Positions 10,088 through 18,275 of a DNA stretch of 64,000 bases are shown in pieces. The notes under the pieces are model-generated. The model ran no database searches, was not told where the DNA came from, and saw only the letters and a list, made by a program, of their open reading frames with translations. The DNA lies in assembly GCF_004368965.1 (NCBI RefSeq), contig NZ_SORO01000001.1, positions 496,001 to 560,000 of the forward strand. The letters are read 5' to 3'. Made by a program: the position numbers and the translations under genes. Origin of the DNA: Leptospira meyeri (GTDB lineage Bacteria > Spirochaetota > Leptospiria > Leptospirales > Leptospiraceae). Within the stretch, counting starts at the first letter, position 1, and each line of letters begins with the position of its first letter.

Positions 10088-10946
10088 GAGAATCCAACTT
10101 AGGAGAAAATTGATTTAAAAAACTATACATGGTTTGCAGCAATAAAACTGATATCGTCATGGGACCAACTCCACCAGGTACGGGAGTATAATAAGAAGAT
10201 TTGTCCTTGGCTTTAGAGATTTCAATGTCTCCCACATTTCCTACATTATAACCAGCATCTAAAAGAACTGCGCCTTCTTTGATCCAATCGGCTTGAATGA
10301 ACTCAGGTTTTCCAACCGCACCGACCACTATGTCCGCTTGTTTTACTAGCTCTGGTAAATTTTTGGTTTTCGAATGACATAAGGTAACAGTGGCATTTAG
10401 GTTTGTAAGCATGATAGCCATTGGTTTTCCAAGAATAGGGGACCTTCCAACAACAACAGCATGTTTACCGGATACATCGATTCCATATTCCTGAAGCAAA
10501 AGTACCATCCCATACGGAGTGCAGGGAAAATATGCCTCGCTATTCATTGATAGTTTACCGAAGGATATGGTAGTCACTCCATCAACATCCTTTTCTAGTG
10601 CAATTTCATCAAAACACAGCCGTTCATCAATTTGATGCGGAACTGGATGTTGTAAAAGAATTCCATTCACTGAATCATCTGCATTCAGTTTTCTAATTTC
10701 AGCTAACAACTCTTCTGTGGTTGTTTCTTCTTTCATCCGAACATAACGAGAACCCATTCCCACCTTTTCACAGGCCTTCACCTTCATGTTCACATAGGTT
10801 TCGGACGCGGGGTTATCCCCAACAAGGATGGTAGCAAGAGTCGGGACACCTTTGCCTTCGGATTTAGCTTTTGCTAGTGTTTCTGCGATTCGATTTCGAA
10901 TTTTTTCGGAAATCGCTTTACCGTCTAATAGGATGCTAGATTTCAT
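10071..10946 (-). CDS. folD: Bifunctional methylenetetrahydrofolate dehydrogenase/cyclohydrolase
   Basis: FolD interconverts 5,10-methylene-THF, 5,10-methenyl-THF and 10-formyl-THF with NADP, feeding purine and formyl-methionine synthesis. Hallmarks are SETYVNMKVKACEKVG with the catalytic Lys (YVNMK), GILLQHPVPHQ, and the NADP site VVVGRSPILGKPMA followed by the closing PVPGGVGPMT. Length (291) is normal. It is the first gene of the leftward operon. It is divergent from asnS across only 55 bases, so the two promoters must lie close together there. Confidence 0.96.
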   Translation of the reverse strand: MKSSILLDGKAISEKIRNRIAETLAKAKSEGKGVPTLATILVGDNPASETYVNMKVKACEKVGMGSRYVRMKEETTTEELLAEIRKLNADDSVNGILLQHPVPHQIDERLCFDEIALEKDVDGVTTISFGKLSMNSEAYFPCTPYGMVLLLQEYGIDVSGKHAVVVGRSPILGKPMAIMLTNLNATVTLCHSKTKNLPELVKQADIVVGAVGKPEFIQADWIKEGAVLLDAGYNVGNVGDIEISKAKDKSSYYTPVPGGVGPMTISVLLLQTMYSFLNQFSPKLDSHATNR

Positions 10947-11001
10947 TCTGTAAGTTCAAAATTTCAGAGAAAATTGAACTGGCAAACAGAAAAAACCATC
11001 C

Positions 11002-12306
11002 ATGACTCCAAGTTTAGATCCATCACAATCCAATCCCTCCCATTCCTCCGCCACTGTCCGTTTCCAAGGTTGGGTCCAAGGACTCAGAGGAAACAACCAT
11101 GTCCAATTCCTTCAACTCCGTATGGACGGTAGGATTTTCCAGGTCGTAGCAGAGAAAGATTTTTTAGGCGAAGATATTTTTAAAAAAGTCAAGGCACTCC
11201 CACAAGAAACATCCCTTGTGGTCAATGGAGTGATACAAAAGAACGAAAAAGCCCCAGGTGGTAGCGAACTATTCCTACATTCCTTTGCCATTGTCGGTGA
11301 ATCACACCAATATCCCATCACTCCCAAAGAACATGGGCCAGATTTTTTACATAACCATAGACATTTATGGTTACGCTCCAAAAGACAACTCGCCATCCAA
11401 CGGGTCCGCTCCGAATTGTCTTTCGCCATCCGCGAATTCTTTCGTAACGACGGATATACACTCATTGACACTCCCATCCTCACTGGATCTATCGGTGAGT
11501 CAGCAGGCACTTTGTTTTCAACAGAATACTTTGACCTGGGACAAGCTTACCTGGCACAAACGGGACAACTTTATCTAGAAACTGCAGCCTTTGCCCATTC
11601 TAAAGTGTATTGTTTTGGCCCAACGTTTCGTGCCGAAAAAAGCAAAACAAGAAGGCATTTAACTGAGTTTTGGATGCTGGAAGCGGAAACGGCTTTCCTT
11701 GGCCAAGACGGAAACTTGGACTTACAAGAGCGATTTGTCAAAACGGTTCTCCAAACTACCATTGAACGAACTTTGGAAGACCTAAAGACTTTGGACCGGG
11801 ATCCGGCCCCACTTTTAGAGCAATTAAAAAGACCTTTCCCACGAGTGGACTACGGGGAAGCAATCCAGGTCTTACAGACTGCAGGAGAAGAGATTTCCTG
11901 GGGTGAAGACATCAATTCGGAAAGAGAACAAATCCTAACTTACCATTATGGGAATGCCATCTTCATCCAGAATTTTCCTCGTGCGATCAAAGCCTTTTAT
12001 ATGAAACAAAATCCAGAGGACCAGAGAACGGTCCTTTCTGCTGACCTAATTGCTCCCGATGGAATTGGGGAAATCATTGGTGGTTCCGAAAGGGAAGAAT
12101 CCTACGAAAAAATCGTGGAACGGTTACAAAAAGAAGGCCTTCCTCCAGAAGATTATTCTTGGTATTTGGACCTACGCAAATATGGTTCTGTACCACATTC
12201 AGGATTTGGAATGGGTCTAGAACGTGTAATCGCATGGATTTGTGGTTTGTCCCATATTCGAGAATGCATTCCATTCCCACGGATGATTTACAGGCTGAGT
12301 CCATAA
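11002..12306 (+). CDS. asnS: Asparaginyl-tRNA synthetase
   Basis: AsnRS charges tRNA-Asn directly with asparagine. The 434 residues contain an N-terminal OB-fold anticodon domain (VRFQGWVQGLRGNNHVQFLQL) and a class IIb catalytic core. Motif 2 is FRAEKSKTRRHLTEFWMLEAE-like and motif 3 is GFGMGLERVIAWICG, followed by the C-terminal IRECIPFPR typical of AsnRS. The tRNA-Asn(GTT) gene at 46136-46211 is its likely substrate. The gene is monocistronic or heads a short unit with the TPR-like protein 60 bases downstream. Confidence 0.94.
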   Translation: MTPSLDPSQSNPSHSSATVRFQGWVQGLRGNNHVQFLQLRMDGRIFQVVAEKDFLGEDIFKKVKALPQETSLVVNGVIQKNEKAPGGSELFLHSFAIVGESHQYPITPKEHGPDFLHNHRHLWLRSKRQLAIQRVRSELSFAIREFFRNDGYTLIDTPILTGSIGESAGTLFSTEYFDLGQAYLAQTGQLYLETAAFAHSKVYCFGPTFRAEKSKTRRHLTEFWMLEAETAFLGQDGNLDLQERFVKTVLQTTIERTLEDLKTLDRDPAPLLEQLKRPFPRVDYGEAIQVLQTAGEEISWGEDINSEREQILTYHYGNAIFIQNFPRAIKAFYMKQNPEDQRTVLSADLIAPDGIGEIIGGSEREESYEKIVERLQKEGLPPEDYSWYLDLRKYGSVPHSGFGMGLERVIAWICGLSHIRECIPFPRMIYRLSP

Positions 12307-12365
12307 TTTTTCTTAAAGGAAATTTTGTCCATTAACCGATCTTTTTATAGAAAGAGAGGAACCTT

Positions 12366-13169
12366 ATGGCACAACAAGCAACCCAAGTTTTAAATACATC
12401 CATTGAGAAGGAAGCTTGGGATCTATATGAGGTAGGATCAAACGAAGATGTCGTAGTTCTTGCAAAACGTCATCCTGAAAACTTTTACATACAACATCTT
12501 GGTTATTTGGCTTTGTATGAATTGACTGGAAGAGCGACTATCTCTGCACCAAAAGGAATCTCAAGCCTTGCACCTCTTGTAGATGCAATCCAAAATCATG
12601 AACTTGGAAAAACGGCAGAAGCATGCAATAACCTGAACCTTTATTTTTCCACACAAACAAATCCCCTTTGTTTTTCTATTATACAAACTGCGATCAAAAT
12701 CTACTTCCGAGCAGAAGCTTATGAAGATGCAAAGTCCGTCATTGGAAGATACAAAAAGCAGTGGAATGATAACTCCTTTGTCAAAGAGGAACTAATTTCA
12801 ACGTATTATTTGAAACGATACGATGAAGTGATTAAAGTTTTTCGTGACCACATGAAATTGTTAAACGACTCCGATATCCATAAACTTGTGGGTATGGCGC
12901 TTCTCTTTTTGGATCGTCATAAAGAAGCAAATCTAATTTTTGAAAATATTCCTGGTAAATTGAATCTACCTAGTTTTGAAGAAAAACGTAAAATGTATGA
13001 TTCCGTTTACAAAAAAATTGCTGAGTTAGAAACAAAAACTAACTCGTTGGCACATAAGGATTTAGAAGACATGGGTTTTGCTTATCTCTTTCACGGAGAC
13101 TATGTAAAAGCAGAAAAAATGTTTTTATCTCTTACTGAGAAACTAAAATCAAAACTCTGCAACGTGTAA
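12366..13169 (+). CDS. TPR-like helical protein of unknown function
   Basis: The 267-residue protein has no signal peptide or membrane segment. It appears all-helical, with several degenerate tetratricopeptide-like helix pairs; one is IKIYFRAEAYEDAKSVIGRY (about 115-135), and the closing MGFAYLFHGDYVKAEKMFLSL is the best TPR match. Such repeats usually mediate protein contacts. I cannot name a partner. The start is preceded by a strong ribosome-binding site, GAGAGGAA. The last 38 bases overlap the 3' end of the convergent gene on the other strand (13132-13169). Confidence 0.7.
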   Translation: MAQQATQVLNTSIEKEAWDLYEVGSNEDVVVLAKRHPENFYIQHLGYLALYELTGRATISAPKGISSLAPLVDAIQNHELGKTAEACNNLNLYFSTQTNPLCFSIIQTAIKIYFRAEAYEDAKSVIGRYKKQWNDNSFVKEELISTYYLKRYDEVIKVFRDHMKLLNDSDIHKLVGMALLFLDRHKEANLIFENIPGKLNLPSFEEKRKMYDSVYKKIAELETKTNSLAHKDLEDMGFAYLFHGDYVKAEKMFLSLTEKLKSKLCNV

Positions 13170-13989
13170 GATTTTTACGAGTTTCGGGGTGGCTTAATAA
13201 CTTGGCCGCCTCGTCAGTGGGAATCACTAGATCGGTTTGATTTTTTCCAGCAGTAGCAAGTGCTAAGACAAAATATGGATTTTTCCCAACTTTAGATTCA
13301 ATTCCTTTCCCTAATTGTTCTTCTCTGTATACAATGTATCCAGTTTCCATAGCATAGGCTTCTTTAACATAGAGAGGAGAGTAAATGTCTAAACCTCGGT
13401 CTGTTTGGATCTTAGGGAAGAGTGCATGTTTTAGATTGAGATGACGTGCATCAACCACAAGCCCTGAAAACTCCACCGGTACAACTTCTTCACTAAACTC
13501 AGGAACAGATTCTGTTCCGTATTCGAAAGGAATATGAGCAAGGATTCCATCCTTTCCTCTCAGTGGCAAACTAGCCTTTGCTTCCAAAACATTTTTGACA
13601 AATTGAAAATCATATTCTTCTTTTTCTGAACCAATATATGAATTGAGGCGGAGTCTTGCTTGTTGGTTCACTTGTGTGTACTCATAAACTGTATAATCAG
13701 CATTAAAAAAAATAGACTCTAATCTTTGGCTGAGTCGCACGCGAAGTTTTTCTCGGGCTTTTTTCCTCGCCATAGAATGGGCTTTCCCTTGGCTTGTGGC
13801 AGTGTTTTTTCCGGAAAATTCAGGATCATCCTCATCAAATACAATTTTCGGAATGGTTTCCTTTACCGAAGAAGTCACAACAAGTTCTGTCCAATTGACA
13901 ACGGAGGAATAGATATCCTGATCCTGAATGGGTTTTGATCCTAGAGAAACAGAAAGGAGTAATGCCAACAAAAAATAGATTCGTTTCAT
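13132..13989 (-). CDS. Exported LPP20/FlgP-like protein
   Basis: A 17-18-residue signal peptide (MKRIYFLLALLLSVSLG) starts this 285-residue protein. The middle has a basic helical segment (MARKKAREKLRVRLSQRL). The C-terminal half has the pattern FSGLVVDARHLNLKHALFPKI, then VGKNPYFVLALATAG, a stretch with DLVIPTDEAAKLL, and a final CRVLILV strand. That order resembles the LPP20/FlgP-like family found in exported bacterial proteins, some linked to flagella or motility; the assignment is by pattern memory and is tentative. It lies two bases after dinG. Its 3' end overlaps the convergent TPR-like gene by 38 bases. Confidence 0.6.
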   Translation of the reverse strand: MKRIYFLLALLLSVSLGSKPIQDQDIYSSVVNWTELVVTSSVKETIPKIVFDEDDPEFSGKNTATSQGKAHSMARKKAREKLRVRLSQRLESIFFNADYTVYEYTQVNQQARLRLNSYIGSEKEEYDFQFVKNVLEAKASLPLRGKDGILAHIPFEYGTESVPEFSEEVVPVEFSGLVVDARHLNLKHALFPKIQTDRGLDIYSPLYVKEAYAMETGYIVYREEQLGKGIESKVGKNPYFVLALATAGKNQTDLVIPTDEAAKLLSHPETRKNLTRCRVLILVSQ

Positions 13990-13991
13990 AA

Positions 13992-15980
13992 TTAAGACTT
14001 CGGCAAAAGATGGAATTTTCTTTCCAAATCGTTAAATTCTGTAATGAGAGGAACTCCCTTTGGAAGACTTTGCAAGACGTTTTTTCCGTAGGACTTTGTA
14101 TGTACACGAGGATCAAGGATACTAACCATTCCTGTGTCTGACTGTGATCTAATGAGGCGTCCAAATCCTTGTCGCAAAAGCAGACAAGTTTTAGGGACTT
14201 GCATTTCCCAAAAGGGGCTTTTTCCTTTTTTTTCCATATCTTCCATCTTTGCTTGTAGCACCGGTTCCGTGGGGACTTGGAAAGGAAGTTTGGTCACAAT
14301 CACATTGCGAAGTTTATCGCCCTTAATGTCCACCCCTTGCCAGAAACTAGACACTCCGAAAAGTACACTTTTCTCATTGGCAAGAAACTCTCGTTTGGCG
14401 GCAATTGGACCCATTTCTGTTTGGGAAAAAATCGGATAGGGAACTTGGTCCCTTAGTTCTTCATAAAGTTCTGACAATAGTTTGTTGGATGTAAAAAGAA
14501 CAAAAGCATCCCCTTCGGAAAGTTTAAGAAGACGTGCGATCCAATAAGAAAGATCCGCTTTATTCCGTCTCGGATCCTGGACGGGATCTGCCACCTGTCT
14601 CGGTACAAATAGTAGAGAGTGTGTGTTGTAGGCAAAAGGAGAGGCGAGTGTTTTGGTTTTAACTTCCGTTGTTCCCACTTCCTTTAAAAAATACTGAAAG
14701 TTTCCCGCAGTAGGAGAAAGTGTAGCCGAGGTCATCACAACAGAATCCATATTGGGAAAAAGTGTATTTGCCAAAATTTCATCTGTATTTTTCGGTTGGG
14801 AGAATAAATAATAAAATGGATCCTTTGCCGACTGTGGGGGTGGTTCAATCCAAAAGACCAAATTAGGATTAGATTTCAGACGAAAGTCATTGAGAAAGGA
14901 AGAGACTTTTTTCAGATTCCCAGAAACCATCTCTAACCCCAATGCCATTTCTTTTTCTTCCATATCCTCGCTGTCTTTTTTGTATTTAGAAAGCAAACTT
15001 TCCAACTGTGATGCCAAATCAGCTAAGGTATCTTCTAAGGCTCCATTATCGAGTTTGATCCGTTCTGTATGGCGAGTAGAAAACTGATTGAATTGTAGAG
15101 GGATGACTGAAAGTAACATCCGAAAAAAATCATTCGCATAACCAATAGAAGCTTCTACCGACTTCATGATTTTTTCGCCGTTTTTCAACTTTAAAACAAG
15201 CCCGGTACGTTTTTCAGGAAAATAAAGATAATGGAGGAGATTCATTAGAAGATCATAACGAATTTCAGATCCAAAAGCCTTTCCAACTATTTCAGGGAAA
15301 GCATGTGCTTCATCAATAACCAGTTGTGAAAACTGAGGAAGGAGTTTAAAATCCCCTGCTAAATGACTTGCTAGTAGGTGATGATTTACAATTAGGATAT
15401 TGGCTTTTTTCCATTTTTCCTTTTCTAAAAAGTAGTAAGAAGAACTAAAGTTAGGGCAATTTCTCCCCAAACAATTGTCAGATTCTCTTGCTACAGAACT
15501 CCAAAAGGAATTTGATAGATACCCATCATATTCGGCCCGGATTCCAGCATTTGTTTGTTTTTCCCAATTCACAAAATATTGAATGGAAGATTCCATTTCT
15601 GGACCAAAGTCACCTCGCTCCATCACACGGTTGTATTTCCGTTTGCAAAGGTAATTGTTTGCACCAAGGGCAACCATTGCATTGACTGAAACGCCAAGAG
15701 CTTCTGCAACGAGCGGGATATCTTTATACAATAATTGATCTTGTAAGGATTTTGTTTCAGTGGAAACGACCACTGTACAATCATTTTCCAATGAAAATAG
15801 GGCACTTGGAATCAAATACGCTAACGATTTTCCTACACCAGTTCCTGCTTCGATGACCCAATTTGATCCGGTGTTAAAAGCAGATTCAATGGAAGTTGCC
15901 ATTTCCATTTGTTCTTTTCTGACTTCATAATCCTTCCAAAGATTTGGAAGTTTTTTTGTAAAAACAGATTGTACGTCCAA
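13992..15980 (-). CDS. dinG: DinG-family ATP-dependent DNA helicase
   Basis: A superfamily 2 XPD-like helicase of 662 residues, expected to unwind 5' tails, R-loops or forks during repair. Visible motifs are Walker A GTGVGKS (46-52), the DEAH box in IDEAHAFPE, TSATLSP, and a late GRLIRSQSD motif VI. The Fe-S region has Cys112, Cys170 and Cys175, but the position of the fourth ligand (181, six after Cys175) is serine. The start is a TTG directly abutting the TAA of the upstream 38-codon gene. Other start codons further in would cut into the helicase domain. DinG versus the related YoaA cannot be separated firmly. Confidence 0.88.
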   Translation of the reverse strand: MDVQSVFTKKLPNLWKDYEVRKEQMEMATSIESAFNTGSNWVIEAGTGVGKSLAYLIPSALFSLENDCTVVVSTETKSLQDQLLYKDIPLVAEALGVSVNAMVALGANNYLCKRKYNRVMERGDFGPEMESSIQYFVNWEKQTNAGIRAEYDGYLSNSFWSSVARESDNCLGRNCPNFSSSYYFLEKEKWKKANILIVNHHLLASHLAGDFKLLPQFSQLVIDEAHAFPEIVGKAFGSEIRYDLLMNLLHYLYFPEKRTGLVLKLKNGEKIMKSVEASIGYANDFFRMLLSVIPLQFNQFSTRHTERIKLDNGALEDTLADLASQLESLLSKYKKDSEDMEEKEMALGLEMVSGNLKKVSSFLNDFRLKSNPNLVFWIEPPPQSAKDPFYYLFSQPKNTDEILANTLFPNMDSVVMTSATLSPTAGNFQYFLKEVGTTEVKTKTLASPFAYNTHSLLFVPRQVADPVQDPRRNKADLSYWIARLLKLSEGDAFVLFTSNKLLSELYEELRDQVPYPIFSQTEMGPIAAKREFLANEKSVLFGVSSFWQGVDIKGDKLRNVIVTKLPFQVPTEPVLQAKMEDMEKKGKSPFWEMQVPKTCLLLRQGFGRLIRSQSDTGMVSILDPRVHTKSYGKNVLQSLPKGVPLITEFNDLERKFHLLPKS

Positions 15981-16097
15981 TTAATGCCTATTGCGAAAAA
16001 GAAGAATGATACAAACAACAGTTAAACTGATCACAGAGACAAGAGAAATTGTCATGATCAGAATTCCTTGCCAATTAAGTTCGCCAGACGAAATCAT
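15981..16097 (-). CDS. MetS-like small subunit of the adjacent NSS transporter
   Basis: A 38-codon gene sits between the NSS transporter and the helicase. Its ATG (16095-16097) overlaps the transporter TGA in an ATGA junction, and its TAA directly touches the helicase TTG. The product is a short polar N-terminus ([10 protein letters not shown]), one hydrophobic helix of about 23 residues ([20 protein letters not shown] and a few more) and a basic end RNRH. This is the architecture of MetS, the single-helix subunit encoded beside some bacterial NSS methionine/alanine transporters. Position, overlap and topology support the call; the sequence is too short for certainty. Confidence 0.72.
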   Translation of the reverse strand: MISSGELNWQGILIMTISLVSVISLTVVCIILLFRNRH

Positions 16098-17680
16098 GTG
16101 ACCACCTTTTCTTTTCTGTGATCCAAGGCTTTTGAAACTAATACATAGATAAAACCATAAATCAAAACTAAACCAATCACAACTGAACGAGCGATGATTG
16201 CTTTAGTTTTTGCATCTTCGACACTTTCCCCTTTGATTTCTGCTAGAGAACCCATGACCTCAGGATTCATTTTATCTAAATATTCGGGTAAGTTCATGTA
16301 ACAAAAAGAAACAAAGATAAAAAGTAAAAACCATGGAGTGATGTATTTCAAAACAAACTGAATTGATTTAGGGAAGGGAATAAGACTACCTTCACTGGCA
16401 TCTTTGACACCTTTTTCCACACCAATCTTAAAAACAAAGATAAAAATTTGAATGGAGGCTAAGACGTAAATCATAATCGTTCCAATATAAAAATCGGCGA
16501 TATCAAGAGCTGCAAAGTCTTTGTTAAAGTAGATGATGGGTAGGCAGAGACATAAAGTAAAAAGAAATAAAATTAAAGAGGATTTTCTACGACCAAGATG
16601 AAATCCTTCTTCTAAAAATAAAATACCAGGTTGCAACATAGTGACGGAAGAGGTAATCGCAGCTAAGAACAAAACCAAAAACCACAGTCCACCAAAAAAT
16701 GCGCCTCCTGGCATCATTCCAAACACGGAAGGCAAAGCAATAAATCCCATCCCAAAAGTTCCAAAAGAAGTTGCCTGCATTCCCAAAAATAGAAATGCCA
16801 CAGGGATTGTGATCATACCACCAAACACAACTTCTGCGAATTCATTCAAAGATGCGGAGGAGAGACTCGATAAAACCACGTCGTCTTTTTTCTTTAAAAA
16901 ACTAGAAAACACGAGTGCGATCCCAAAACCAGTCGATAGGGAAAAGAAAATTTGACCGGCAGCACTGATCCATACTTTAGGTTGGGTCAATTTTGACCAA
17001 TCTGGGTTCCACATAACGGCAAGACCTGACTCAATTCCAGGAATTGTTAAAACACGAATGAGAATAATGGTAGCACAAATTCCCATCATTGGCATCGCAA
17101 TTTTTGCAAAGGCTTCGAGTCCTTTGGAAAGGCCTCGATAAACAAGTAAAAAATTAAACAAAACACAGATTAAAAAAAAGACAATAATAGGGGACTGAAA
17201 ACTAGATCCATTTGCCCAAGCACCAGTTAAATGCATAAAGAAAGTTGAAGCCTGTTGGGTCATTTCACTTTGCGTAGAACCATCGAGAGACATTTGTCCG
17301 GTTAAAAAATAATAAGCGTAAGCCAAACACCAAGATTCAATGAAAACATAATATACATAAATCATTACAGGAATCATCACGCCGATGGTTCCAGAAAGTT
17401 TGAGTGGAAATCCTTTGAGATACTCACGAAAGATAAATGGGGTGCTATGACCGTGTTTGCCACCCATCCTGCCCATGGTCCATTCTGCTAAACAAACAGG
17501 AATTCCCAAAATGAGGAAACTTGTGATATAAGGAACCATAAAGGCACCACCGCCATTTTGTACGGCTTGCCCAGGAAATCGTAAAAAATTTCCAAGTCCA
17601 ATTGCACCACTTGCTACAGCCAAAATCAAACCGATACGACTGGCCCAGCCATCGTGGTGTTCCACTTGTCTCTCTTTCAT
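16094..17680 (-). CDS. Sodium-dependent neurotransmitter-symporter (NSS) family transporter
   Basis: A LeuT-fold sodium symporter of 528 residues with about 12 membrane segments. The first helix carries the NSS signature [29 protein letters not shown] sequence (split over residues 20-45), where sodium and the substrate carboxylate bind. Bacterial NSS proteins import amino acids such as methionine, alanine or tryptophan. The companion MetS-like gene immediately downstream favours an aliphatic amino acid, but this is inference. The gene leads a three- or four-gene leftward operon with metS-like, dinG and the LPP20-like gene. Confidence 0.88.
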   Translation of the reverse strand: MKERQVEHHDGWASRIGLILAVASGAIGLGNFLRFPGQAVQNGGGAFMVPYITSFLILGIPVCLAEWTMGRMGGKHGHSTPFIFREYLKGFPLKLSGTIGVMIPVMIYVYYVFIESWCLAYAYYFLTGQMSLDGSTQSEMTQQASTFFMHLTGAWANGSSFQSPIIVFFLICVLFNFLLVYRGLSKGLEAFAKIAMPMMGICATIILIRVLTIPGIESGLAVMWNPDWSKLTQPKVWISAAGQIFFSLSTGFGIALVFSSFLKKKDDVVLSSLSSASLNEFAEVVFGGMITIPVAFLFLGMQATSFGTFGMGFIALPSVFGMMPGGAFFGGLWFLVLFLAAITSSVTMLQPGILFLEEGFHLGRRKSSLILFLFTLCLCLPIIYFNKDFAALDIADFYIGTIMIYVLASIQIFIFVFKIGVEKGVKDASEGSLIPFPKSIQFVLKYITPWFLLFIFVSFCYMNLPEYLDKMNPEVMGSLAEIKGESVEDAKTKAIIARSVVIGLVLIYGFIYVLVSKALDHRKEKVVT

Positions 17681-17779
17681 CAGGGACTATTGAATGTATT
17701 AGGAATTATGTGACAAAATCTTTTTGTAGAAGATTGAGAAAAAGCAAGGCTTTGACACCTTGCTTTGGTGATTTTCAAA

Positions 17780-18193
17780 TTAGCCGAGAAATAGCTCGTT
17801 TTTTTCCATTTTTAGAACTTTGGAGACCAGATTCTTAAAATCTTCCGGTGGTTCCAATAGTCCCAGTTCTACTTTTGACAAAAACGGAGTGGAAACCTTC
17901 AATTTCTTTGCGAAATCGTATTGTTTGATTCCTAACTCACGTCGGACTGCCCAAAGTTTATTTTTCAATCCATTGGAAAACTCAGGGTAGATGTCTTCCA
18001 CAGCGCTTTCGTTGAAAAGCTTATCAACAGAGGTTTTGAGATACTTTGCACAAGATGACTTGAATTTTTCAGTCGGATCTTGGGCTCCAGTCTCAATTTT
18101 GGATAGGTAACTCGGAGAAACTCCCAGCGCCCTTGCCATATCGTACTGTTTGATACCTCTCTTCTTTCGAAGCATGTAAATGTGATTGTTCAT
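17780..18193 (-). CDS. Double XRE-type helix-turn-helix regulator
   Basis: The 137-residue protein consists almost entirely of two tandem copies of a lambda-repressor-like HTH: GIKQYDMARALGVSPSYLSK in residues about 14-33 and GIKQYDFAKKLKVSTPFLSK at about 88-107. Each copy is followed by a similar helical segment ending in DKLF or NELF. No effector domain follows. It is therefore a probable single-chain pseudo-dimer DNA-binding protein. The start has a strong ribosome-binding site (AGGGGGG five bases upstream). The upstream region carries three repeated half-sites over a plausible promoter, suggesting autoregulation. The target genes are unknown. Confidence 0.85.
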   Translation of the reverse strand: MNNHIYMLRKKRGIKQYDMARALGVSPSYLSKIETGAQDPTEKFKSSCAKYLKTSVDKLFNESAVEDIYPEFSNGLKNKLWAVRRELGIKQYDFAKKLKVSTPFLSKVELGLLEPPEDFKNLVSKVLKMEKNELFLG

Positions 18194-18211
18194 TTATCCC
18201 CCCTAACAGTC

Positions 18212-18259
18212 AGAATATGTCAAATATGGCAAAATTCAATAAAAAAATTTTGCCATATT
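18212..18259 (-). promoter_or_regulatory. Promoter with three operator half-sites upstream of the double-HTH gene
   Basis: A 14-bp perfect inverted repeat (AATATGGCAAAATT, 18223-18236, and its complement at 18246-18259) is separated by nine bases. A third near-identical half-site, AATATGTCAAA, lies at 18214-18224, nine bases from the second and in the same orientation. A leftward promoter can be read as TTGAAT (18234-18239), 16-base spacer, TATTCT (18212-18217), so two half-sites cover the -10 and spacer. This is the layout of an autorepressed regulator. The sequence repeats are directly visible; binding is inference. Confidence 0.6.
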
Positions 18260-18275
18260 CCAAATCTTACAAGGG

